Positions 25,682 through 33,498 of a stretch of 64,000 nucleotides of DNA are shown here, piece by piece; within the stretch, counting starts at the first letter, position 1; each line of letters begins with the position of its first letter. Where the stretch lies: the NCBI RefSeq assembly GCF_013280595.1, contig NZ_JAAATY010000008.1, positions 274,031 through 338,030 on the forward strand. Reading direction: 5' to 3'. The notes beneath the pieces were generated by a model. The model had not been told where the DNA came from, did no database searches, and worked only from the letters and a program-made list of their open reading frames with translations. The DNA is from Kibdelosporangium persicum (GTDB taxonomy: Bacteria; Actinomycetota; Actinomycetes; Mycobacteriales; Pseudonocardiaceae). A program made the position numbers and the translations under genes.

Positions 25682-27711
25682 GAGGACTGCTCCCGTTTCG
25701 CCACGAGGGTGAGCACGTCGTACTTGGCGACGGACTCACCCTTCTGGTTGGTCACGTCGGCGTCCCACCGGACTTCGCCGTACTGCTGGTCGTTGCGCGG
25801 CGTGATCTGCTTGGCGGTCAACGTGACCGTCAGCGAGTCACCGGGGAACGTCGGCGTCAGGAAGCGCAGGTTCTCCAGGCCGTAGTTGGCCAGCACGGGG
25901 CCCGGGTCCGGCTGGACGAACAGGCCAGCGGCGAACGACACCACGAGGTAGCCGTGGGCGACGCGGCCGCCGAAGAACGGGTTGGCCGCGGCGGCTTCCT
26001 GGTCCATGTGGGCGTAGAACGTGTCGCCGGTGAACTCGGCGAAGTGCTCGATGTCGGCCATGGTCACTTCACGCGGCCCGGCAACGACCGTGTCGCCGAG
26101 GCGCAGGTCTTCCAGGTGCTTGCGGAACGGGTGCTCGCCTTCGGTCCGCTCCGAGCCCGGCACCCAACGGTTCGTGACCGCCGTGAGAACACGAGGGCTG
26201 CCCTGTACGGCCGTGCGCTGCATGTGGTGCAGCACGCCACGGATGCCACCCATCTCCTCACCGCCGCCTGCTCGACCGGGGCCGCCGTGGACGAGGGCCG
26301 GCAACGGTGAGCCGTGGCCAGTGTTCTCCTTGGCGTTCTCGTTGTCGGTGACGAGCAGACGGCCGTGCCATGGGGCCACCCCGAGTACGACGTCACGAGC
26401 GAACTGGGTGTCCGCGGTGACGACGGAGCCCGCGAGGCTGCCGTGGCCGCGTGCGGCGAGTTCGATGACGTGCTGCGTGTCGCGGTACGGCATGAGCGTG
26501 CTGACCGGTCCGAACGCCTCGACCTCGTGCGGTTGGGCCTGGCTGGAATCTTCGGCCACCAGCAGGACGGGCGAGATGAACGCGCCACGCTCGGCATCGG
26601 CGTCTACCACGGACACCTGGTCGGGGTCGCCGAACACCACGTGGCCCGCCTCGAGCAGGGCCTTGAGCGAGCGGCGGACCTCCTCGCGCTGTTCGAGGCT
26701 GGCCAGGGCGCCCATCCGGACATCCGCGTTGGCCGGGTTGCCGACGGTGATCTTGGCGAGGCGCTCGCTGGTGGCCTGGGTGACGTCGTCCAGCAGTCCG
26801 GCCGGGACGAACGCGCGCCGGATCGCGGTGCACTTCTGGCCTGCCTTGACGGTCATCTCGGTGACCAACTGCTTGACGAACAGGTCGAACTCGGGCGTGC
26901 CGGGGGTGGCGTCCGGGCCGAGGATCGAGCAGTTCAGCGAGTCGGCCTCGGCGTTGAAACGGACCGAGCGGCGGACCACGTTCTCGTGCGCGCGCAGTCG
27001 CTGTGCCGTGGAGGCGGAACCGGTGAAGAAGACGAGATCCTGCTCGGTGAGGTGGTCGAGCAGGTCACCCGCGCTGCCCGTGACCAGCTGGAGCGATCCT
27101 TCCGGCAGGATGCCGGACTCGATGATCAGCTCGATCAGCCGGACCGTGAGGTACGCGGTCTGGCTCGCCGGTTTGACCAGGCTCGGCACGCCGGCGATGA
27201 ACGCGGGCGCGAACTTCTCCATCGGTCCCCAGACGGGGAAGTTGAAGGCGTTGATCTGCACCGCGACGCCCTGCAGCGGGGTGCAGATGTGCTGGGCGAC
27301 GAACGTGCCGCCCTTGCCGAGCGGTTCGACGTTGCCGTCGACGTAGACGGTGTCGTTGGGCAGCTCGCGCCTGCCCTTGCTGGAGTAACCGAACAGCGTG
27401 CCTATGCCGCCGTCGATGTCGAACTTGTTGTCGCCCTTGGTCGCACCCGTGCGGTGAGACAGCGCGTACAGCTCGTCGCGGTGCTCCATGAGGTACGACG
27501 CCAGGACCTTCAGCAGAGCGGCGCGCTGGTGGAAGGTCAGCTCACGCAGCTCGGCGCCCTTGTCGCGGCCGTAGGCCAGCGCGGCGGCCATGTCGACGCC
27601 GGCCGACGAGATCCGGGCGATCTCCTCGCCGGTGACCGCGTCGTGTAGCGGCGCGCCCTCGTCATCGGGCGTGTGCCACCGGCCGGACACATAGCTGCGC
27701 AGCGGAGCCAT
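25678..27711 (-). CDS. paaZ: Bifunctional oxepin-CoA hydrolase / 3-oxo-5,6-dehydrosuberyl-CoA semialdehyde dehydrogenase
   Basis: A 677-residue fusion enzyme. Residues 1-520 are an NADP aldehyde dehydrogenase with catalytic Cys in [11 protein letters not shown], general-base Glu in [10 protein letters not shown] and the [10 protein letters not shown] oxyanion region. Residues about 530-677 are an MaoC-type hot-dog hydratase with the catalytic Asp-His in [11 protein letters not shown]. It opens the oxepin ring and oxidises the resulting aldehyde in phenylacetate breakdown. It is the first gene of the leftward paa operon. Its ATG is 61 bp from the divergent echA start, and an operator-like sequence lies between them. 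Confidence 0.97.
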   Translation of the reverse strand: MAPLRSYVSGRWHTPDDEGAPLHDAVTGEEIARISSAGVDMAAALAYGRDKGAELRELTFHQRAALLKVLASYLMEHRDELYALSHRTGATKGDNKFDIDGGIGTLFGYSSKGRRELPNDTVYVDGNVEPLGKGGTFVAQHICTPLQGVAVQINAFNFPVWGPMEKFAPAFIAGVPSLVKPASQTAYLTVRLIELIIESGILPEGSLQLVTGSAGDLLDHLTEQDLVFFTGSASTAQRLRAHENVVRRSVRFNAEADSLNCSILGPDATPGTPEFDLFVKQLVTEMTVKAGQKCTAIRRAFVPAGLLDDVTQATSERLAKITVGNPANADVRMGALASLEQREEVRRSLKALLEAGHVVFGDPDQVSVVDADAERGAFISPVLLVAEDSSQAQPHEVEAFGPVSTLMPYRDTQHVIELAARGHGSLAGSVVTADTQFARDVVLGVAPWHGRLLVTDNENAKENTGHGSPLPALVHGGPGRAGGGEEMGGIRGVLHHMQRTAVQGSPRVLTAVTNRWVPGSERTEGEHPFRKHLEDLRLGDTVVAGPREVTMADIEHFAEFTGDTFYAHMDQEAAAANPFFGGRVAHGYLVVSFAAGLFVQPDPGPVLANYGLENLRFLTPTFPGDSLTVTLTAKQITPRNDQQYGEVRWDADVTNQKGESVAKYDVLTLVAKREQSS

Positions 27712-27734
27712 CCTGGTCGCCTCCCGGCTGAATT

Positions 27735-27756
27735 ACTAACCGTCCGTTCAGTAGGC
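27735..27756. promoter_or_regulatory. Probable PaaR (TetR) operator in the paaZ-echA promoter region
   Basis: A 22-bp site containing ACTAACCGTCCGTTC sits midway between the divergent paaZ and echA starts. It shares the core AACCGTCC-TTC-GT with a site between the thiolase gene and paaI. The left half agrees with the ACT-n-ACCG half-site that I recall for actinobacterial PaaR; the right half is weaker. Confidence 0.6.
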
Positions 27757-27772
27757 ATGGTAGCTTGGCGGC

Positions 27773-28543
27773 ATGGCCGACGAAAGCGGTGTGACGCTGG
27801 TTCGCCAGGGTCAGGTGGCGACCATCACGATGACTTCGGCGGCGCTGACCACCCGGGTGAAAAGCGACCTGCTCGACGCGGTCACCGAGGCCGGCAAGGA
27901 CTCCGGCGTTCGCGCGGTCGTGCTGACCGGCACCGGGAAGGCGTTCAGCGTCGGCCAGGACCTCAAGGAGCACGCGGAGACGTTGCGGGCGGACGCGACG
28001 CACGCTTTCGACACCGTCGAGCAGCACTACAACCCGATCGTGCTCGGGCTGGCGACCATGCCCAAGCCGGTCATCGCGTCCATCAACGGGCTGTGCGTCG
28101 GCGCCGGTCTCGGGTTCGCGCTGGCTTGCGATCTGCGGATCGCGTCGGCCAAGGCCAAGTTCGGCACGGCCTTCACCGCGATCGGCCTGACCTGCGACTC
28201 CGGCCTGTCGGTCACGCTGGCCAGGGCGGTCGGTGCCGCGCGGGCCAGCGAACTGGTGTTGCGGGCGAACACGTTCAGCGCCGAGGAGGCCCTGCAGTGG
28301 GGCATCGTCGGGCAGGTGGTCGAACCGGAGGACCTGGCGGCCGAGACAATCGCGCTCGCGGAGAAGTTCGCCAACGGCCCGACGCTGGCGTATGCCGAGG
28401 CCAAGGCGGCTATGGCGGTTTCGTTGAGCCAGGCTTTGGCGGCCGAGGGCGCCGGGCAGGCACGCCTCGGCGTCACCAAGGACCACCGCAATGCCGTGGA
28501 GGCGTTCCTCGCCAAGGAGACGCCCACGTTCGAAGGACGTTAG
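27773..28543 (+). CDS. Enoyl-CoA hydratase/isomerase family protein (PaaG-like)
   Basis: A 256-residue crotonase. Oxyanion-hole segments are KAFSVGQDLKEH and INGLCVGAGLGFALACDLRIA; the active-site region IGLTCDSGLSVTLARAVG has an acidic residue of the kind used by PaaG-type 1,2-epoxyphenylacetyl-CoA isomerases. Placement opposite paaZ with a shared operator supports a role as PaaG (epoxide to oxepin) or as the beta-oxidation hydratase PaaF; I favour PaaG but cannot separate them by sequence alone. No second crotonase gene is in this cluster. Confidence 0.88.
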   Translation: MADESGVTLVRQGQVATITMTSAALTTRVKSDLLDAVTEAGKDSGVRAVVLTGTGKAFSVGQDLKEHAETLRADATHAFDTVEQHYNPIVLGLATMPKPVIASINGLCVGAGLGFALACDLRIASAKAKFGTAFTAIGLTCDSGLSVTLARAVGAARASELVLRANTFSAEEALQWGIVGQVVEPEDLAAETIALAEKFANGPTLAYAEAKAAMAVSLSQALAAEGAGQARLGVTKDHRNAVEAFLAKETPTFEGR

Positions 28544-28545
28544 GC

Positions 28546-28696
28546 GCGGCGGATCCGGCGATTGCTCGGCCATCAGGTCGGCCCACCAGATCCGGACACG
28601 GTCCGGGCGAACCTCCTGTAGCCGCGCCTCACGCCAATCACCGTCGAGTTCGACGAGCCACCGGTCGGCCAGGCACAACAAACCGTCGCGCCGCAT
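28546..28696 (-). pseudogene. Short coding-like fragment, unrecognised
   Basis: From ATG 28696 a leftward frame gives about 50 residues with a protein-like sequence (LADRWLVELDGDW and ARLQEVRPDRVRIWWADLM) and then runs into the antisense of echA with no stop at the boundary. It looks like the remnant of a gene or a very short protein. No family is recognised. Together with the adjacent TipAS fragment it suggests decay in this gap. Confidence 0.25.
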
Positions 28697-28742
28697 GTTC
28701 TCCTCGGCTTGTTCGAGGCTCGTCGGATCAGCCAGTTCCCTA

Positions 28743-28919
28743 CTGCACTACTGGCAACCGACACCCGAGGCGTACGCCGCGATGGGCGCCATGTACCGGA
28801 CAGATCCCAGGCAGCGGGCCATGGCCGAAAAAGCGGATCAGGCTCTGCCTGACTGGTTGGCGTCAGCTGTCGAGGCTTACGCCGTCCGTCAGCTCAGGGC
28901 TTCTCGAACGCGACCGTGA
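28743..28919 (+). pseudogene. C-terminal relic of a TipAS-type (MerR) antibiotic-binding domain
   Basis: Between echA and the thiolase gene, the forward frame reads LHYWQPTPEAYAAMGAMYRTDPR and then DQALPDWLASAVEAYAVRQL. This matches the last 50 or so residues of TipAS-type domains, where MYxxDPRF and a final helix of this kind are conserved. No MerR helix-turn-helix and no start with a ribosome site precede it, so only a fragment remains. The end overlaps the thiolase 3' end. Confidence 0.5.
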
Positions 28920-30072
28920 CGCCCTGACCCACGCCGACGCACAGCGTGGCGATGCCTCGGTTGCTGTTCTCGCGCTCCATGCGGCCCAACAAAGTGACCA
29001 CCAGGCGAGCGCCGGAGCAGCCGAGCGGGTGGCCCAGCGCGATGGCCCCGCCGTCGGCGTTGACGCGTTCCTCGTCGAGCTTCAGTCGACGGATCACCGC
29101 GAGGCTTTGTGCGGCGAACGCTTCGTTCAACTCGACCGTCAGGTCGTCGCGTTGCCAGCCCGTACGCTCAAGCACCTTCTCCGTCGCGGGCACGGGACCG
29201 AGGCCCATGATGTGTGGTTCAACGCCCGCGCTGGCGCTGGCGACAACCCGCGCGCGTGGGTTGAGGCCCAGGCGCTCGACGGCGGCCTCGCTCGCGAGCA
29301 CAAGCGCGGCGGCACCGTCAGACAACGGCGACGACGAGCCGGCCGTCACGATGCCGTCCTTACGGAAGACGGTTTTGAGTTGGCCGAGCTTTTCGAGCGT
29401 CGTGGCGCGTCGGGGTCCTTCGTCCACAGTCACCGTACTGCCGTCCTTGACCGCCACTGGCACGATCTCGCGGTCGAAGCGTCCCGCGTCGATCGCCGCG
29501 ATCGCGCGCGAATGGCTTCGCAAAGCGAAAGCGTCGGAGTCCTCGCGGGTGATGCCGTCCAGAGTGGCCACTTCCTCGGCCGTCTCGCCCATGGAAAGCG
29601 TGGTCCCGCCCGAGAACTTGGGGTTGGTGAAGCGCCACCCCAAGGATGTGTCGGCGATCTCCCCCGGCTTGGCCCACGGCGTGCCCGGCTTGGCCATCAC
29701 CCAGGGCGCACGGGTCATGGACTCCACACCGCCGGCGACCACAATGTCCGCATCGCCCGATTTGATCGCCTGGGCGGCGGACGCGACCGCGGTCAACCCG
29801 CTGGCGCACAAGCGGTTCACCGTGTAGCCGGGCACCGTGTGCGGCAGGCCCGACAGCAGCACCGCCATTCTGGCGACGTTACGATTGTCCTCACCGGACT
29901 GGTTGGCCGCGCCGAGGACCACCTCGTCGATCTCGTCGGCGGGCACTCCGGCCCGGCCGACGGCTTCGGCCACCACGAGAGCCGCCAGATCATCCGGCCG
30001 CACCCCGGCGAGCGCCCCGCCGTACCGGCCCTGCGCTGTTCGGACACCGTCAACCACGAATGCCTCGGCCAT
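28894..30072 (-). CDS. Acetyl-CoA C-acyltransferase (thiolase), probably phenylacetate pathway PaaJ
   Basis: A 392-residue thiolase. The acyl-accepting Cys is in NRLCASGLTAV (residue about 90), the catalytic His is in GGAIALGHPLGCSGAR and the second Cys is in LCVGVGQG. Members of this subgroup include PcaF and PaaJ (3-oxoadipyl-CoA thiolase). The shared operator and the adjacent paaI and TetR genes support a PaaJ role, releasing acetyl-CoA and succinyl-CoA from phenylacetate. ATG 30072 (MAEAFVVDGVRT) was chosen; the longer start at 30087 would intrude on the operator region. No paaH dehydrogenase is nearby. Confidence 0.9.
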   Translation of the reverse strand: MAEAFVVDGVRTAQGRYGGALAGVRPDDLAALVVAEAVGRAGVPADEIDEVVLGAANQSGEDNRNVARMAVLLSGLPHTVPGYTVNRLCASGLTAVASAAQAIKSGDADIVVAGGVESMTRAPWVMAKPGTPWAKPGEIADTSLGWRFTNPKFSGGTTLSMGETAEEVATLDGITREDSDAFALRSHSRAIAAIDAGRFDREIVPVAVKDGSTVTVDEGPRRATTLEKLGQLKTVFRKDGIVTAGSSSPLSDGAAALVLASEAAVERLGLNPRARVVASASAGVEPHIMGLGPVPATEKVLERTGWQRDDLTVELNEAFAAQSLAVIRRLKLDEERVNADGGAIALGHPLGCSGARLVVTLLGRMERENSNRGIATLCVGVGQGVTVAFEKP

Positions 30073-30082
30073 ACCCGTTATT

Positions 30083-30104
30083 ATCAACCGTCCATTCGGT
30101 CAGT
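30083..30104. promoter_or_regulatory. Probable PaaR (TetR) operator between thiolase and paaI
   Basis: A 22-bp near-palindrome centred on ACCGTCCATTCGGT (ACCG and CGGT arms 6 nt apart) flanked by an AGT half. It closely matches the pattern ACCG-n6-CGGT with outer ACT/AGT that I recall for actinobacterial PaaR. It lies between the divergent starts at 30072 and 30124. Confidence 0.7.
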
Positions 30105-30123
30105 TGGCAAGGTGGTGAATCCG

Positions 30124-30516
30124 GTGTCACAGAATGCGGCGCACGACATGTTCGAAGCGGATGCCGCGTCGCGGGCACTGGGCATCGAACTGATCGAAGC
30201 AGCCGACGGCCGCGCGGTCACCAGGATGCGCGTCACACCGGACATGGTGAACGGCCACGACATCGCCCACGGCGGATACGTTTTCCTGCTCGCCGACACG
30301 ACTTTCGCGCTCGCCTGCAACAGCCACGGACCGGTCACGGTGGCCGCCGGAGCGGACATCACCTTCGTCGCATCGGCGCGTGCGGGCGATGTTCTCACAG
30401 CGCACGCCGTGGAAAAGACGCGCTACGGCCGAAGCGGGATTTATGACGTGACCGTGGACCGAGACGGCGAAGTGATCGCGGAGTTCCGGGGACGCAGCAG
30501 GGTGATCAACCGATGA
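30124..30516 (+). CDS. paaI: Hydroxyphenylacetyl-CoA thioesterase
   Basis: A 130-residue hot-dog-fold thioesterase of the PaaI family. Core segments are VNGHDIAHGGYVFLLADTTFALACNS (with active-site Asp) and TRYGRSGIYDVTV. PaaI is thought to release CoA from dead-end ring-hydroxylated acyl-CoA esters. GTG 30124 was chosen because AGGTGG ends 9 nt upstream; GTGs at 30112 and 30115 are alternatives. Its stop overlaps the TetR start by four bases (ATGA). Confidence 0.92.
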   Translation: MSQNAAHDMFEADAASRALGIELIEAADGRAVTRMRVTPDMVNGHDIAHGGYVFLLADTTFALACNSHGPVTVAAGADITFVASARAGDVLTAHAVEKTRYGRSGIYDVTVDRDGEVIAEFRGRSRVINR

Positions 30517-31097
30517 CCCGCCGCGGCCGTCCCGGATACGACCTCGAATCGCTGCTCGCGGTGGCGGTCAAACTGTTCAACGAACGCGGGTACGAAGCCA
30601 CCAGCATGGAGGAGTTGTCCCGCAAGCTGGGAATCACCAAATCCGCGATCTACTACCACGTGGCCAGCAAGGACGAACTGCTGCGCCTCTCGGTCGACCG
30701 GGCACTGGACGGCCTGTTCGCGGTCGCCGACGAGGCCATGACGATCGACGGACCGGCGATCGACCGGCTGGAATTCCTGGTCCGCGGCAGTATCAATGTG
30801 CTCGTCGAGCGATTGCCGTTCGTCACGCTGCTGCTGCGCGTGCGGGGCAACACGAAGGTCGAGCGCGCCGCACTGGCCCGCAGGCGCGAGTTCGACCAGC
30901 TGGTCACCGAACTGGTGAAACAAGCGGAGGCCGAGGGGGACGTCCGGCCGGACATCGACCCGTCGGTGACGGCGAGACTGCTGTTCGGGACCGTCAACTC
31001 GCTCATCGAGTGGTATCGCCCGAGAGGCGGGCTCGGTGGCCAGGAGCTGGCCGACGCGGTCTGCGCGATCACCTTCGACGGTCTTCGGACGCGCTGA
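30513..31097 (+). CDS. paaR: TetR-family repressor, probable PaaR
   Basis: A 194-residue TetR regulator. The N-terminal HTH (about 8-55) reads FNERGYEATSMEELSRKLGITKSAIYYHVASKDELL, and the all-helical ligand domain follows. Its ATG overlaps the paaI stop, it is embedded in the phenylacetate cluster, and two similar operator sites lie in the cluster's divergent promoters. This is the arrangement expected for PaaR, which is released from DNA by phenylacetyl-CoA. The symbol is assigned by context. Confidence 0.85.
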   Translation: MTRRGRPGYDLESLLAVAVKLFNERGYEATSMEELSRKLGITKSAIYYHVASKDELLRLSVDRALDGLFAVADEAMTIDGPAIDRLEFLVRGSINVLVERLPFVTLLLRVRGNTKVERAALARRREFDQLVTELVKQAEAEGDVRPDIDPSVTARLLFGTVNSLIEWYRPRGGLGGQELADAVCAITFDGLRTR

Positions 31098-31115
31098 CAA
31101 AATCAGACAGAAATC

Positions 31116-31173
31116 CCCGCCGCGGGTGATTTCCGGCGGGAGGTGGAAGTGGCTCTCCCCATGGCCACTTCCA
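31116..31173. terminator. Tandem hairpins between TetR gene and lsr2
   Basis: The first hairpin is CCCGCCG (31116-31122) with CGGCGGG (31134-31140). The second is TGGAAGTGGC (31144-31153) with GCCACTTCCA (31164-31173). They lie between convergent genes and probably terminate both. Confidence 0.65.
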
Positions 31174-31182
31174 GCACCGGCA

Positions 31183-31569
31183 TCACGACGAGAATGCCGG
31201 CTCGCCCTTCTTCTTGCCCTTGCTGGTGTGCGCCGCCTCGAACGCCTCGATGACGTTGGCCGGAATACGGCCGCGGTCGGAAAGCTCGAAGCCGTTCTGC
31301 CGGGCCCAGTCCCGAATGGCCTTGGTCTGCTCCCGGCTCGCGGGCGAACCGGCGCGCTTGGTCGGCGACGTGCCGCGCTTGACACGGCCACCGATACGGC
31401 GTGCGGAGTTGACGAACTCCTCGAGGCCCGCACGCAGCTTCTCGGCGTTGGCCTCGGTCAGGTCGATCTCGTAGCTCACGCCGTCGAGCGCGAAGCTCAC
31501 GGTGCTGATGTCGTCGGCGGCGGTGCCGTCGAGGTCATCAACCAACTGGACGGTGACCCTCTGAGCCAT
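31183..31569 (-). CDS. lsr2: Lsr2-family nucleoid-associated protein
   Basis: A 128-residue Lsr2 protein that bridges AT-rich DNA and silences foreign genes in actinobacteria. The N-terminal dimerisation part is [20 protein letters not shown] and [17 protein letters not shown]; the C-terminal DNA-binding part has the [19 protein letters not shown] motif, with RGR as the AT-hook-like contact, and ends in a Lys-rich tail (SKGKKKGE). GAGG lies about 10 nt before the ATG. The 5' region contains a long hairpin and a TATAGT -10 candidate. The adjoining 1.8 kb has no gene, which might be a silenced or decayed segment; that link is speculation. Confidence 0.95.
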   Translation of the reverse strand: MAQRVTVQLVDDLDGTAADDISTVSFALDGVSYEIDLTEANAEKLRAGLEEFVNSARRIGGRVKRGTSPTKRAGSPASREQTKAIRDWARQNGFELSDRGRIPANVIEAFEAAHTSKGKKKGEPAFSS

Positions 31570-31606
31570 TAAAGGTTACCTCGATTTGCGACAGTGGTGA
31601 CAATGG

Positions 31607-31657
31607 GTAACTCCCGCCGATGGAATCAACCCGGCGCAGGAGTTACTCGAGACTATA
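31607..31657 (-). promoter_or_regulatory. lsr2 promoter (-10 TATAGT) and leader hairpin
   Basis: On the minus strand TATAGT (31657-31652) is a good -10. The transcript would then include a stem of GTAACTCC with GGAGTTAC (31646-31639 and 31614-31607), extended by CGCCG/CGGCG. GTTACC in its 3' arm could alternatively pair with GGTAAC at the lsr2 ribosome binding site, so the leader could regulate translation. The pairing is read from sequence; function is inference. Confidence 0.45.
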
Positions 31658-32441
31658 GTTTGTCACTACCGGCACTTCGCAACTGCTGGCGTTCCGGCGT
31701 GGCGGAGCACACCCTGACATGCATCAGATGGGTTTTCCGTCGGCCCTCGCGAGTCCCTTGACATGAACGCCGTGCGGGCACCCGGAAGGTTCCCTGCACG
31801 CCGTGCAGGTTGATGTTCTGCGAGAAACCGCCATGTTTCGCGTTCGACTTGACCGACCTGGGCGAACTGCGTCGTGCCAATGACATTCGACTTGCGACCC
31901 GGACGCTCGCAGGTTTGCGTTCAGAGTCTAGTTCTGACGCCGAGCGCGGGTGATCCGACGTCCGTCAGCACCGCTTGGTGGACAGGACACCGGGCCCACC
32001 CGGCGGTGATGGCGGGAAATTCGGGCTTTCAGCGGGACACCCCGAATAAGGACCATGGGCGCGTTGTCCGTCGATGAAGGTCGGCCGCGGCAGCGCCCGG
32101 GAAACACCGCCTGACATCGGGCATGCCCACCTCGACCTGGGATTCCCCGGGCCTGGTCGACGGCCTTGTTGCACGACGAGGTGGCGTTCGCGCCAGCATG
32201 CCGCTTCCGGGCAGCGCGATGTTCGTCTGGTCGGGCAACCAGTCGTCGGCGATGGATCATGCTGTCGGTGCGCTCCGATACCGGAGCGAGGACTGCGGGG
32301 AAATTCCGCGCCGTCCAGGGCACCTTCCGGAACGCCGCGGCGCCGGCCGAGTTGTCTGGTTTGGCCGGGGCTTCCGATCGATGGCGAGAAAATTCACACT
32401 CCGAAGAATCGACGACTCCGACGGCCACACCCCTCCGTCGG

Positions 32442-32459
32442 TTACTCCATATGGAGTAA
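32442..32459. promoter_or_regulatory. 18-bp perfect palindrome in gene-poor region
   Basis: TTACTCCATATGGAGTAA is perfectly palindromic over 18 bp with no spacer, the form of a dimeric repressor operator. No ORF start with a ribosome site adjoins it. The regulator is unknown. Confidence 0.5.
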
Positions 32460-33345
32460 TGCCTCAGAAATGCGCTGCTCCGAAACAGACACAGACCTTA
32501 TCGCCAGCAAGTGGTGACAACGTCATCCTGGCGATTAGGCGCGTCCCGTCGTTCCGCGCAAACGTGGACAGCCATACCACCCCCGCTAACCCGCTCAGCG
32601 AGCAACAGGCGGCACGGTCGCCGGTTTTTCGACCGCGCTCCGAATCTGATGGCCTGTTCGCCGTTCCCCCGGACCCGGCAGACGCTCAACTGGCCATCGA
32701 CAGGTTCCCTTCGGTTCGCGTCGCACAGTGCCGATCGAGGCAACTCGGCCGCCTCCATGGCGCGCCGACCACGGCAGCAGAACGTTGCGCCACGCGGTCG
32801 CCGCGTACTGGGACGCCGCCGAGTCCTTTACGGTCTCCACGCTCGGGCGCGCCGGTTCCTTGCACTGCTGGCCGTTGGGGCGACGAGCGGGTGGCCGCGT
32901 TCACCATGGCCTCTTCATACGGATCACCCTTACCGGGTCCACGGTCTCAGACTCCGAGACCATGTGACGTTCGGTTCCTGGCGTATCTCATCCCAACGGC
33001 TCGATCCTGCCTCCGGTTCTCGACCGCCAAGGCCTACCAGTTCTGGGGTACGCCTCCGGCTCATCTGCCCGTGATTCCGCAACGACGGACACTGGGCATG
33101 ACTCGTGCATCTCCGCCCTGCGGAGCCACACCGATCCTATCGAAAGCCGACGGCCCGCCTAGACCGTCGAGCCGAAAAGCCCTGATCTACAAGGCATCCG
33201 CCGCCCACACAAGCCGAACCTGTTACAGGCCAACAACTGCCATACAACCCAAACGCTCCCAGACAGCCCCCACCACTCCCGGGGGGGCGACCCCGAACCC
33301 AGCCTACCGGCGGACGTTGATCAACAGGGATTACGTTGTGCACGT

Positions 33346-33389
33346 TGTGGATAACTCGCGCCCTGTGGACAACTCGACGATGTGGATCT
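33346..33389. other. Three DnaA-box-like sequences in phase
   Basis: TGTGGATAA (33346), TGTGGACAA (33364) and the weaker TGTGGATCT (33381) lie 18 and 17 bp apart on one strand. The first two match the actinobacterial DnaA box in reverse complement. The set is too small for oriC and lies near the 3' end of the hydroxyproline operon. Confidence 0.4.
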
Positions 33390-33498
33390 TCATCGCCTTG
33401 CAGCGTCAGTGGATCTGGCTACGCTGACGGTGCATTGTTGTCCTCTGTCCAAAGCATACGAAGTGCTGACCACGGTAGATGAGGACTACCGCGGCCGG

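Larger units (their letters stand above)
31660..33498. other. Gene-poor 1.8-kb region
   Basis: No frame on either strand shows a recognisable family, a ribosome site with sustained wobble-GC bias, or a signal sequence. Several frames are open for hundreds of bases, as expected at this GC content. The segment near 32780-32850 briefly looks coding (HAVAAYWDAAESF) but is not extended. Structured elements inside are a 7-bp hairpin at 32271-32288, an 18-bp perfect palindrome at 32442-32459 and DnaA-box-like words near 33346-33389. It may be a decayed insertion or an unrecognised non-coding locus. Confidence 0.6.

Noticed and set aside
33340..33390. Replication origin
   Set aside because: Only two good DnaA boxes, no AT-rich unwinding region and no dnaA/dnaN neighbours.
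32123..33427. Open frame of about 430 codons in the gene-poor region
   Set aside because: No Shine-Dalgarno, no wobble-GC bias, many Ser/Pro/Thr/Arg residues and no recognisable domain.
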